Below are positions 1-6,149 of a stretch of 8,218 bases of DNA, piece by piece. The position numbers and the translations under genes are program-made. Source of the stretch: Candidatus Omnitrophota bacterium (GTDB taxonomy: Bacteria > Omnitrophota > Gorgyraeia > Aquiviventales > Aquiviventaceae); assembly GCA_020057015.1 (NCBI GenBank), contig JAGVGS010000063.1, positions 1 through 8,218 of the forward strand, given 5' to 3'. How positions within the stretch are numbered: position 1 is the first letter of the stretch; the number at the start of each line of letters is the position of its first letter. The notes below the pieces were generated by a model. That model did not search any database, had not been told where the DNA came from, and saw nothing but the letters and a program-made list of their open reading frames with translations.

Positions 1-459
1 CACCGATTCGATCATGGTGCGCAATTGCTGCATCACCGGATGCTGGCCGATCATGCCGGCAAAGGGGTCGGTCTCCGGGTCATCGGCCAGGATGTACTCA
101 TGCAGGGCGCGCTGGATGGTGGCTTCCAATTCCTCGGGCTGAATGGGCTTGGCCAGGTAATCGAACGCGCCCTGGCGGATGGCGTCGACTGCGGAGGTGA
201 TGTTGCCAAAGCCCGTCACCACGATGACGTTGATCTCCGGCGAGCGGCTCTTGATATGCGCCAGCAGGCTGATGCCATCGACCTGGGGCATCTTCCAATC
301 GGTGATGACCAGCTGAAAGGGCCTACGCTGCAGGTGGGCCATGGCCTCGGCGCCATCGGAGGCCATTTCCACCTCATAGCGCATACCGCGCAGCATCTCA
401 TAGAGCGAGCCGCGGATCAGCGGATCATCATCAACCACCAGGATGCGCGCTTTGGCCAT
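1..459 (-). CDS. NtrC-family sigma-54-dependent response regulator, N-terminal part (cut by window edge)
   Basis: This is the cytoplasmic transcription activator of a two-component pair. The visible 153 residues are a complete receiver domain (about 1-120): acidic pocket D10-D11-D12, phospho-acceptor D54 in ITDWKMP, T82 in VVTGFG and K104 in YLAKP. A linker follows, then GMIGQHPVMQQLRTMIESV, the usual opening of the AAA+ sigma-54 interaction domain. The Walker A motif and the DNA-binding domain lie outside the window. The family remodels RNA polymerase holoenzyme containing sigma-54 at -24/-12 promoters after phosphorylation. The start is the ATG one base after the kinase stop codon (TAG-C-ATG), so translation is probably coupled to it. 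The missing C-terminus means I infer the AAA+ domain from its first residues only. A -24/-12 promoter candidate at 6028-6048 is a plausible target (inference). Confidence 0.9.
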   Translation of the reverse strand, partial: MAKARILVVDDDPLIRGSLYEMLRGMRYEVEMASDGAEAMAHLQRRPFQLVITDWKMPQVDGISLLAHIKSRSPEINVIVVTGFGNITSAVDAIRQGAFDYLAKPIQPEELEATIQRALHEYILADDPETDPFAGMIGQHPVMQQLRTMIESV

Positions 460-460
460 G

Positions 461-1540
461 CTACGCGGCCTGGGCCTCGGTTGGGGCGACGGGCACGTGG
501 ATGCGAAACGCCGTGCCTACGCCGGTTTGGCTGCTGAACTCGATCTGGCCGCCGGAGCGCTCGACCACTTCCTTGGCGATGATGAGCCCCAGCCCGCTGC
601 CCTGGTGGATCGGCTTGGTCGTGAAAAAGGGCTCGAAGATCCGCGAGCGGATCTCCTCGGGGATGCCGGCCCCGGTGTCCTCGATATCCACAATAACTTG
701 CTCGCCCGCCGCGCGCGTGGTGATCGTGAGGCTGCCGCCGCGCGGCATGGCATCGAAGGCGTTCTTGATGAGGTTGGCGATGGCGTGCTGCAGCCCACCG
801 TCCATCACCACCGGGAGGTGCGGATCGAATTGCTTGAGGATGCGGATCTGCTGGAATTTCGCGCGATGCTGCACCAGCAGCAGCACGTCCTCGATGAGCT
901 GATTGAGGCTGGCCAGCCGGTTGACCGGGGTGGTTACCTGGCGCGAGAACTCGAGAAACGCGCGCACCGCGCGCACCATGCGATCCAAGCCCTCTTTGAC
1001 GTGCACGAGGTACTCGCGCACCGGCGAATCGGTGGTCAGCTGCTCGAGGGCGAGGTGGATGTAGCGCAGCACGCCATCCAGCGGGCTGTTGAGCTCATGC
1101 GCGATGCCGCGCGCCAGCTTGCCGATGGAGGCCTGATACTCCGCGCGGTGCAGGCGCTGCTCCAGGGCCGCGACGTCGGTGGATTCCACCACCGCCAGCA
1201 GCACGCCGCGCGCTTTCTCGGTGCCGTTGGGCACGTACGCCGCGAACACGCGTAGCGAGGTTTGATCCGGCCCCGGCACGTCGAAGCCCATCGATTCAAA
1301 CGTCGATTGCGCCCCCAGCAGCGAAGGCAGGCTCGCAGCGAGCGGGGTGCTTTTCCAGCCCGGGAGGATCTCGGTGAGCGGCCGGCCCACCGCCGCAGCA
1401 GCGGGCAGCCCCAAGAGCCGCGCAGCCGCGGGGTTAAACGCCCGGATCACCGCGTGCTCGTCAAGGAACACGAGGCCGCATGGAGCCACGGTGAACAACT
1501 GGTACCATTCCTGCAAGTGCGGATCAGGCTGGGGCATCAT
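461..1540 (-). CDS. PAS-domain sensor histidine kinase (NtrB-like, soluble)
   Basis: Cytoplasmic sensor kinase and cognate partner of the regulator that follows one base later. Numbering from the first ATG of an ATGATG pair gives 359 residues. A PAS-like sensor occupies about 10-120 (CGLVFLDEHAVIRAFNPAAARL and following). The dimerisation/phosphoacceptor helix has H148 in RGIAHELNSPLDG. The ATPase domain has N260 (NLIKNAFDAM), the G1 box DTGAG (288-292), the F box FEPFFTTK (302-309) and the G2 box GSGLGL (314-319). There is no membrane segment, so the signal is probably intracellular or delivered by a partner. A GGAAG lies 2 bases before the first ATG and 5 before the second (1537), which favours the second slightly. 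An in-frame ATG at 1627 overlaps the upstream stop (TGATG) behind a GGAG. It would add 29 residues with unusual codons (AGG AGG GTA), so I prefer the shorter form. Confidence 0.9.
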   Translation of the reverse strand: MMPQPDPHLQEWYQLFTVAPCGLVFLDEHAVIRAFNPAAARLLGLPAAAAVGRPLTEILPGWKSTPLAASLPSLLGAQSTFESMGFDVPGPDQTSLRVFAAYVPNGTEKARGVLLAVVESTDVAALEQRLHRAEYQASIGKLARGIAHELNSPLDGVLRYIHLALEQLTTDSPVREYLVHVKEGLDRMVRAVRAFLEFSRQVTTPVNRLASLNQLIEDVLLLVQHRAKFQQIRILKQFDPHLPVVMDGGLQHAIANLIKNAFDAMPRGGSLTITTRAAGEQVIVDIEDTGAGIPEEIRSRIFEPFFTTKPIHQGSGLGLIIAKEVVERSGGQIEFSSQTGVGTAFRIHVPVAPTEAQAA

Positions 1541-1585
1541 GTCTTCCGGGGCCGAGAAAAAACGCGGCGAGGGCCGGAAGACCGA

Positions 1586-1614
1586 AGAATACCATACCCT
1601 CCTATGAGACGCAA
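1586..1614 (-). promoter_or_regulatory. Candidate sigma-70 promoter with extended -10, upstream of the kinase/regulator pair
   Basis: On the minus strand TTGCGT (1614-1609) is followed after 17 bases by TATTCT (1591-1586), preceded by TGG, which makes an extended -10. The -35 matches consensus at only three positions. Transcription would start near 1579, about 40 bases before the kinase ATG. The 86-base gap between epsI and the kinase gene is the only sizeable gap downstream of the membrane protein gene, so an internal promoter here is reasonable but unproven. Confidence 0.35.
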
Positions 1615-1626
1615 CGCGCGCGCGCA

Positions 1627-2223
1627 TCAGCGCTGCTCCCACGCGTCGAGAAAGGCCGTGAGGCGCGCCTGGACCGCCTCCGGCGTGTCCAGGGGCGTGG
1701 AGATGCGCACCAGCGTGCCGGCCATCGGCTGGCCACGCAGTGCCTGGCCCAGCAGCCAGCGTTGTTGCTCGTAGTAGTGTGGCGTCATGCGGGAGCCGAC
1801 GGTAAACCAATACCAGGCCTCAAATCGCTGCTCCCCCTGGCGAATGCGCAGCTGCATCACCCGGCGCCACGCGCCCTGCGCGCTTACCGCCAGCACGCCG
1901 CGGCCTTCCACTTCATAGTGGCTGCCCACGTAGCACAGCTCGGGCGGGTGAAACGCGGCGCGATTGCCGAACCCGCCCACCTGGGCCAGCCACACCGGCG
2001 GCTCTTGCCCCCGCGTGTACTCCACCAGGGCCACGTCGTCGGTCTCCAGAATCTCCACCGCGCGCGCCTCGACACCCAGCACCTTGCCCTGCCAAGCGCC
2101 GACCTGCAGCGGGGCCTCGGTCAGCGAGGGAGAGGCCAAGGCCCCTGGAGTAGGCATCGGCTGCCACCACACCAGACCGGCCGTGCCCATCAGCAACAAG
2201 AAGGCCAGGACCGCGGGCGTCAT
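1627..2223 (-). CDS. epsI: Exosortase-associated protein EpsI (DUF3485 family)
   Basis: A 198-residue protein of the EpsI type, which accompanies exosortases as a separate gene or as a C-terminal fusion. Residues about 3-20 form one N-terminal membrane segment ending in VWW; the rest should face the periplasm. The family signature around a conserved Pro/Cys is visible as AFHPPELCYVG (90-100, C97), followed by aromatic-rich EAWYWFTVG (135-143). The exact biochemical role of EpsI is not established; it is thought to take part in processing or glycan attachment. The ATG overlaps the exosortase stop by four bases (ATGA), so the two should be made together. The length is normal for a stand-alone EpsI. 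Identification rests on the CYVG region and the neighbour. Confidence 0.85.
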   Translation of the reverse strand: MTPAVLAFLLLMGTAGLVWWQPMPTPGALASPSLTEAPLQVGAWQGKVLGVEARAVEILETDDVALVEYTRGQEPPVWLAQVGGFGNRAAFHPPELCYVGSHYEVEGRGVLAVSAQGAWRRVMQLRIRQGEQRFEAWYWFTVGSRMTPHYYEQQRWLLGQALRGQPMAGTLVRISTPLDTPEAVQARLTAFLDAWEQR

Positions 2224-3074
2224 GGCAACGCCTTGCGCGTCAACAGATGCGTCAGCCAGGCTAGGACCGCCAACGCCACCAGGAAAACCACCATGCCGGA
2301 GCCATAATGAATGAAGCCCTCGGCCGCCTTGGCTCCGTACACCGCGGCGATGAGCACAAGGATGACGATGCGCACGATATTCGCCACCAAGGCGATCGGC
2401 ACGGCAGCCAGGATCACGACGGCGCGCTGCCCAAGATGTCGCGCAGGCATGAGGGCGGTCCAGAGCACCGCCAGGGCCAGCAGGCTGATGAGCGAGCGCA
2501 GCCCACTGCAGACATCATCCACGATCACGGTGATCCCCGGCACGCTGATCATCGAGCCGGCCTGTGTGGCGGCCAGCCCTAACAGTTTCAAGATCTGCGT
2601 GGCGGCCGCAGCGGCCCACAGTTTCATCGTGAAGCTGGCGGCAATGAGCAGCACGCCGGGCAGCGGGATCATGAACCACAGAAAGACCAAAGGCAAGGCG
2701 GCGATCCGCAACACGGCCCGGCCCCAGAGCGTCCATACTAGGCCCCAGAGGGCCGCCCAGAGAGCCAGGCCAGAGGCGATGTGCACGTCGAGCCAGGTCG
2801 CGACGATGTGCAAGGCCAGCGCAGGCAGCAGAAGCCCGAGCCCCGCCCAACTTGACGCGCGGGGAGCGTGCTGCAGCGCGTCGCGGCGCTGCCAGAGCAG
2901 CCACGCGCTGGCCAAGGGGATCAGCCAGCCGTGAGAATAGTAGGAGTCATGCGCCTCGAACCGCTCAGCCATCCACCCGAGGGTGGGCCAAAAAGCCGCA
3001 ACCCCCGCCCCGGCAAAAGCCGCCGCAGCGAGGATCGTGCGAGGGGCAAAGCGCGGCATCGGTGCAGCGCGCAT
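2220..3074 (-). CDS. Exosortase, PEP-CTERM sorting transpeptidase (membrane cysteine protease fold)
   Basis: Multi-pass inner-membrane enzyme that removes the PEP-CTERM anchor of exported proteins, probably transferring them to another acceptor. At 284 residues it is of the usual single-domain exosortase size without a fused EpsI. The family's active-site residues are present: C189 in DDVCSGLRSL, R235 in ANIVRIVIL and H256 in GFIHYGSGM. The early YYSHGWLIPL (45-54) and WFMIPLPG (133-140) stretches are also typical of the family. About eight hydrophobic segments span the protein. The start ATG shares one base with the stop of the TPR gene (TAATG); a second ATG is five codons on. The epsI gene overlaps its end by four bases. 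I cannot assign the numbered subfamily (XrtA to others) by eye, and the separate EpsI argues against the fused type. Confidence 0.93.
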   Translation of the reverse strand: MRAAPMPRFAPRTILAAAAFAGAGVAAFWPTLGWMAERFEAHDSYYSHGWLIPLASAWLLWQRRDALQHAPRASSWAGLGLLLPALALHIVATWLDVHIASGLALWAALWGLVWTLWGRAVLRIAALPLVFLWFMIPLPGVLLIAASFTMKLWAAAAATQILKLLGLAATQAGSMISVPGITVIVDDVCSGLRSLISLLALAVLWTALMPARHLGQRAVVILAAVPIALVANIVRIVILVLIAAVYGAKAAEGFIHYGSGMVVFLVALAVLAWLTHLLTRKALP

Positions 3075-3907
3075 TAGGGGCTCGACGCCGGCAGGCGCTC
3101 CAGCTGTTCGCGCGCGGTCTGCACCAGCGGATGATCGGGATAGGCCTCGATCAGCTGCACGTAAGCCGCTTTGGCCAAGGCCGGCTCTTGCAGCTTTTCC
3201 TGATAGATCGCACCCAGCGTCACCAGTGTCAGCGGGCGATTGGGATCATTCGGCTGGTTGGCTAGCTCTTGGAGCACGCCGATCGCTTCGGGCCATTGTT
3301 TGAGGCGCTGGTACGCATTGGCGAGATAGTGCTTGATCGCTACCTTCACCTCCGCGGTCGGCGCCCTCGCTGCCCATTGCAGGTAGCGGTTCACCGCCAG
3401 TTGATACGCCCGCTCGGCTTGCTCGGGCTGGCGTTGCTCCTGGCCGCGCGCCACGTAGAGCGGCATGCCCAGCGCCGCCTGGCTCCACGGATGGGCCTCC
3501 ACCAGGTCTTCATATGCAGCCACGGCTTCGGGCCAGCGGTCTTGGGCTTCATAGGTGCGCGCGAGCGCTTGCTGGGCCCAGAGGCACAGCTGCGGGTAGC
3601 GGCCGTACAAGCGGACCAGCTGCTGATACGCCAAGCGCGCTTGATCATAGTCTTGCTGCAGCACGTGCAACGTGGCGATGCGGCCCTGGGCCCTGGCCGC
3701 CCACAGGGTTCCCGGCACGCGCTGAATCACTCGGGCATAGGCCGCGGCAGCCGCCGCCATCTGCTCCGGTCGGGCCGCCTGCGGGTTCTTCAAAATCGGC
3801 GCAGCCACTTGCTCGGCCTGCCAATACCGGCGCTCGGCCCGATACTCGGCACTACAGCCGGCAGCGCACGCTGCACTGAGCAGGATAGCCGCGACGCGCC
3901 TCAACAT
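3074..3907 (-). CDS. TPR-repeat lipoprotein of the exosortase operon
   Basis: A predicted lipoprotein of 277 residues built almost entirely of tetratricopeptide-like helix pairs. The N-terminus has R3-R4, a hydrophobic stretch and a lipobox-like AAGC with lipidated C18. Helical repeats start near 49 and run to about 270, recognisable at QQDYDQARLAYQQLVRLYG, AQDRWPEAVAAYEDLVEAHP, LKQWPEAIGVLQELANQP and LQEPALAKAAYVQLIEAYP. Such proteins act as scaffolds for protein or polysaccharide machinery. The chosen ATG overlaps the end of the membrane protein gene by seven bases. A longer frame reaching 4039 lies entirely inside that gene and would hide the signal peptide, so I reject it. Its stop overlaps the exosortase start by one base. 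A role in sorting or glycan export is inferred from context; no catalytic motif is seen. Confidence 0.85.
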   Translation of the reverse strand: MLRRVAAILLSAACAAGCSAEYRAERRYWQAEQVAAPILKNPQAARPEQMAAAAAAYARVIQRVPGTLWAARAQGRIATLHVLQQDYDQARLAYQQLVRLYGRYPQLCLWAQQALARTYEAQDRWPEAVAAYEDLVEAHPWSQAALGMPLYVARGQEQRQPEQAERAYQLAVNRYLQWAARAPTAEVKVAIKHYLANAYQRLKQWPEAIGVLQELANQPNDPNRPLTLVTLGAIYQEKLQEPALAKAAYVQLIEAYPDHPLVQTAREQLERLPASSP

Positions 3908-4713
3908 GCCTGAGACCCCCGGTGCAGCCACCACAAATGTGCGACCCCCACCGTGAGCACGGCATCGGCCAGCGTGTGCACCACCAACCGGATAAGGACC
4001 ATGCACAGTGCGATCTCGGGCGCGGTGAGCATCATCCAACGGCGCACCTGATGCTCAGAGGCGATGAGGTTGAAGCCGATCACCACCAGACTGGGCACCG
4101 CGACCATGAGGAAGATGCGCAGCGGATGCCGGCAGGCTTCCCTAGCCCCGCGCGCCAGCGCACGCGGCCAGCGCAGCTGCTCATACACCGCCGCTGGAAT
4201 CGCGCAGGCTACCAAGGTCTGCAGCGCCAGGGCAGCGCCTAACACCACCGTGAAGCTCAGGGCCGCTCGTGGCAGCACGCGGGCCAACAGCGCGGAGACG
4301 CTCTCCATGGCCAGCCAGGCGGCCAACGTAATAAGGGTGACATCCGCGTAGTGCACGCCGCCCTGAGTTCTTGCCTGGCGCAACGAGAGTGCCTGGCCGT
4401 CATGCGTCTGGCGCACCATCGCGCAGGCTAAGGCGCTGCAATACCCCCCCACCAGCACGGCCATGACAAGATGGATGCGGCGCATCGCATGGTACAGAAA
4501 CCAAAGGTGTGCCGGATAGTGCAGCACCGCCTCGCCCGCTACATACCGGATCGGGGGCGCCAACAGCGCGGAGAAAGGCGGGTGGGGCGCCAGCCAGATC
4601 AACATCAACCCCAACACTTCGGCCGCAGCGGCCAGCAGGAAGGGCTGCCACAGCATCCGCTGAGAGGTAAAAAGGCGGGCGGTCAGAGAGACCGCCCGCC
4701 AAAGGGACGCCAT
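3901..4713 (-). CDS. Multi-pass inner-membrane protein of unknown function
   Basis: I do not recognise a named family. The 270-residue product has a basic, amphipathic start (MASLWRAVSLTARLF) and about six hydrophobic segments near 23-41, 80-100, 124-146, 151-176, 198-217 and 233-262. A loop with PFSALLAPPIRYVAGEAVLHYP (46-67) looks like a conserved family feature, and Pro-rich turns flank it. It resembles permease-like or YIP1-like integral membrane proteins in outline only. It is the first gene of a tightly overlapping set with the TPR lipoprotein, exosortase and EpsI, so a role in that machinery is likely. The start at 4713 has no clear ribosome-binding site, and a terminator hairpin covers codons 5-15. 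The next ATG, at 4656 (residue 20), lies just past the hairpin and is the main alternative. The longer frame to 4800 overlaps the PEP-CTERM gene and is rejected. Confidence 0.75.
   Translation of the reverse strand: MASLWRAVSLTARLFTSQRMLWQPFLLAAAAEVLGLMLIWLAPHPPFSALLAPPIRYVAGEAVLHYPAHLWFLYHAMRRIHLVMAVLVGGYCSALACAMVRQTHDGQALSLRQARTQGGVHYADVTLITLAAWLAMESVSALLARVLPRAALSFTVVLGAALALQTLVACAIPAAVYEQLRWPRALARGAREACRHPLRIFLMVAVPSLVVIGFNLIASEHQVRRWMMLTAPEIALCMVLIRLVVHTLADAVLTVGVAHLWWLHRGSQAC
4669..4700 (-). terminator. Intrinsic terminator/attenuator behind the PEP-CTERM gene, inside the next coding region
   Basis: On the minus strand a perfect 11-bp GC-rich stem (GGCGGGCGGTC / GACCGCCCGCC, arms 4700-4690 and 4684-4674, 5-base loop TCTCT) is followed directly by TTTTT (4673-4669). 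This is the classic rho-independent form. It begins 38 bases after the PEP-CTERM stop. If the membrane protein starts at 4713, the hairpin is within its codons 5-15 and could work as an attenuator. If that gene starts at 4656, it is a simple intergenic terminator. Confidence 0.85.
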
Positions 4714-4738
4714 CGCGTAAGAAGCGGGGCGAAAGAGG

Positions 4739-5098
4739 TTACGACTTGCGCTTGGCGCGACGCCGGCGCCACAACGCCGCAGCGCCCAGGCCGCCGCCAA
4801 ACAGCGCCAGGCTGGCCGGCTCAGGATTCACGAGCACCGCGACCTGCGCGTGCTGCGGTTGTTCAGCGGCTTGGATGATCTGCTGGGGGGTTAAGTGTTC
4901 CCCGCCATCGGGACCCTCGCTGTCCGGCAGGTTCGAGATGCTTGAGATCACGGAAGAGGAATCCCCACCACCAAACAAACTCCCTAAAAACCCCAGCACG
5001 CCGCTGCTTCCACCGCTGCCGGAACCGAGGCAACCAGCTATCGAGAGCTGGAGACTCACCAATCCCACGATGTAGCCGACCTTGACCAACTTATGCAT
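4739..5098 (-). CDS. PEP-CTERM sorted protein with lipoprotein-type signal
   Basis: A small exported substrate of the exosortase, 119 residues. The N-terminus (MHKLVKVGYIVGLVSLQLS) is a signal peptide ending in a lipobox IAGC, so C23 should be lipidated. A Gly/Ser-rich stretch (24-50) and a short acidic, Gln-rich region (57-85) follow. The C-terminus is a full PEP-CTERM domain: NPEP at 91-94, a hydrophobic helix at about 95-110 (SLALFGGGLGAAALW), then the basic tail RRRRAKRK (111-118). Of several in-frame ATGs the one at 5098 is preferred, because AGGGGGG lies six bases upstream; an ATG at 5104 abuts that run directly. The gene stands between two intrinsic terminators and has its own promoter candidate, so it may be transcribed alone. 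The mature core has no recognisable domain. Carrying both a lipid anchor and a C-terminal sorting signal is unusual. Confidence 0.88.
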   Translation of the reverse strand: MHKLVKVGYIVGLVSLQLSIAGCLGSGSGGSSGVLGFLGSLFGGGDSSSVISSISNLPDSEGPDGGEHLTPQQIIQAAEQPQHAQVAVLVNPEPASLALFGGGLGAAALWRRRRAKRKS

Positions 5099-5104
5099 AT
5101 GCAT

Positions 5105-5111
5105 CCCCCCT
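5105..5111 (-). promoter_or_regulatory. Ribosome-binding site of the PEP-CTERM gene
   Basis: AGGGGGG on the minus strand ends six bases before the ATG at 5098 but directly touches the ATG at 5104. The spacing therefore decides for the later start. Confidence 0.6.
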
Positions 5112-5135
5112 GTCGTGTTCTGAGCACGCATACCA

Positions 5136-5166
5136 ATGATACTGTCGGACTCCACAGGTTTGTCTT
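5136..5166 (-). promoter_or_regulatory. Candidate sigma-70 promoter of the PEP-CTERM gene
   Basis: On the minus strand TATCAT (5141-5136) matches the -10 consensus at five of six positions. A poorer -35 candidate, AAGACA (5166-5161), lies 19 bases upstream, longer than ideal. Transcription would start near 5129, a few tens of bases before the ribosome-binding site. The region follows a strong terminator, so some promoter is needed here. I see no GG-N10-GC (-24/-12) element in it. Confidence 0.35.
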
Positions 5167-5188
5167 TTTTCCGCGACAGCGAGGCCGC

Positions 5189-5218
5189 AAAAAAGCGCTA
5201 CCCGAGCAGGGTAGCGCT
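5189..5218 (-). terminator. Intrinsic terminator of the sugar transferase gene
   Basis: On the minus strand a perfect 10-bp stem (AGCGCTACCC / GGGTAGCGCT, 5-base loop TGCTC) is followed by a run of T (5193-5189). The stem begins 8 bases after the sugar transferase stop. It isolates that gene from the PEP-CTERM gene downstream. Confidence 0.9.
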
Positions 5219-5226
5219 ACGCGCGC

Positions 5227-5925
5227 TTAGCGGCCCTTGCCGGTGATGATCACGCCGATCGTCCACACCAGAATGCGCGCATCCAGCGCCAGGCACATAC
5301 GCTTGACATAGAGCAGGTCAAAACGCAGCTTACGCTTCACATCGGCCACCGACGTGTCATAGCGGTAGTAGACCTGGGCCAGGCCCGTCATGCCGGGCTT
5401 GATGAGATGCCGCTCATCGTACCGGATGACTGCGTCATTGAGCTGGTCGACGAAATGCGGCCGCTCAGGCCGCGGACCCACGAGGCTCATCTCGCCGCGC
5501 AGCACATTGAACAACTGCGGCAATTCATCCAGGTGACTGCGGCGCAGCCAGCGGCCCACGCGCGTCGCGCGCGGATCGCCATCACGGGCCCCCCACACCG
5601 GGCCCTGCGCTTCCGCATCAATGCGCATGGAGCGGAACTTGAAAATCTTGAAGGTCTCTCCGAAGCGGCCTACGCGCTCTTGCGAATACAGGATGGGGCC
5701 CTTGGAATCAAGCTTGATGGCCAGCGCCACGAGCGCCATCACCGGAGCCAACACCATGAGGCCGATGATCCCGGAGACGAGATCCACCCCGCGCTTGAGC
5801 ACCAAGCGCCACCAGAGCGTAAAGGGCGGCACGCGATATTGGTAGCGCCAGAGTAAGATGAAGCGCTGCAACTCGATGGCCAGCTCTTGCCGAACTGTCA
5901 GGAGCCGGGCGACAAGGGCACTCAT
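5227..5925 (-). CDS. Undecaprenyl-phosphate sugar phosphotransferase (bacterial sugar transferase family)
   Basis: An inner-membrane enzyme that transfers a sugar phosphate from a nucleotide sugar to undecaprenyl phosphate, the first step in building a lipid-linked glycan. The 232 residues contain the whole catalytic domain of the small phosphoglycosyl transferases. After a 40-residue basic N-terminus come KRGVDL (44-49), a hydrophobic re-entrant or membrane helix (about 50-72), SQERVGRFGETFKIFKFRSM (81-100), the catalytic D133-E134 in LDELPQLFNVLRGEMSLVGPRP and KPGMTGLAQV (176-185). It lacks the four-helix N-terminal extension of WbaP/WcaJ-type enzymes, so it is of the minimal PglC-like kind. 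The ATG at 5925 has GAGAGGA 10 bases upstream; a TTG three codons earlier sits too close to it. The gene stands alone between a 282-base regulatory gap and a terminator. The sugar used cannot be read from the sequence. Confidence 0.93.
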   Translation of the reverse strand: MSALVARLLTVRQELAIELQRFILLWRYQYRVPPFTLWWRLVLKRGVDLVSGIIGLMVLAPVMALVALAIKLDSKGPILYSQERVGRFGETFKIFKFRSMRIDAEAQGPVWGARDGDPRATRVGRWLRRSHLDELPQLFNVLRGEMSLVGPRPERPHFVDQLNDAVIRYDERHLIKPGMTGLAQVYYRYDTSVADVKRKLRFDLLYVKRMCLALDARILVWTIGVIITGKGR

Positions 5926-6027
5926 AGATGACAAGTCCTCTCGGTTGGTACTGGAGTTTGTGCTTCTTGACTAACTACGCAGAAAATCTACTGAGGCGAC
6001 AAGCCTGAGCAAACTCCGCAGGGATAT

Positions 6028-6048
6028 AAAAAGCACCTTCTATGCCAA
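6028..6048 (-). promoter_or_regulatory. Candidate sigma-54 (-24/-12) promoter of the sugar transferase gene
   Basis: The minus strand reads TTGGCAT-AGAAG-GTGCTTTTT. The invariant GG (6046-6045) and GC (6034-6033) are separated by exactly ten bases, as sigma-54 requires. The -24 half TTGGCA and the T-rich tail after GC fit the consensus well; the first bases of the -12 half (GTGC rather than TTGC) fit less well. Transcription would start near 6021 and leave a leader of about 95 bases. The presence of an NtrC-type regulator in the same locus supports the call. Confidence 0.6.
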
Positions 6049-6094
6049 CTCTTGCTTGTTTATGCGACCTTAATTACGTCTATATAACACTATC

Positions 6095-6111
6095 AGATAC
6101 TCAGCGTATCT
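6095..6111. promoter_or_regulatory. Dyad symmetry, possible activator-binding site 1
   Basis: AGATAC-N5-GTATCT is a perfect 6+6 inverted repeat. Its centre is about 82 bases upstream of the start expected for the -24/-12 promoter, within the range used by NtrC-type activators. The binding protein is unknown. Confidence 0.35.
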
Positions 6112-6129
6112 AACTTTATTAAATGGCGA

Positions 6130-6144
6130 AGGAAAGTCTTTCCT
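6130..6144. promoter_or_regulatory. Dyad symmetry, possible activator-binding site 2
   Basis: AGGAAAG-T-CTTTCCT is a perfect 7+7 inverted repeat around one base, centred about 116 bases upstream of the predicted start. It has no T-run after it on the minus strand, so it is a poor terminator and more likely a protein site. Confidence 0.35.
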
Positions 6145-6149
6145 AAGCT

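Noticed and set aside
443..1255. Long open frame on the plus strand across the kinase gene
   Set aside because: It lies antisense to a kinase with all its motifs; its product has no recognisable domain and is His/Arg/Ala-rich as expected of GC-rich antisense frames.
1524..1595. A 23-codon leader frame behind AGGAGGG on the minus strand
   Set aside because: AGGAGG ends only two bases before its ATG, too close for normal initiation, and the nearby -10 candidate would place the start of transcription downstream of it.
1614..1627. Alternating purine-pyrimidine run (ACGCGCGCGCGCAT) after epsI, possible Z-DNA
   Set aside because: It is short, and such runs are common by chance in GC-rich DNA.
3908..4039. 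N-terminal extension of the TPR protein
   Set aside because: It lies wholly inside the membrane protein gene, and would bury a good lipoprotein signal peptide starting at 3907.
5099..5155. Earlier in-frame starts of the PEP-CTERM protein
   Set aside because: They would place a polar stretch before the signal peptide and lie upstream of the AGGGGGG site that fits the ATG at 5098.
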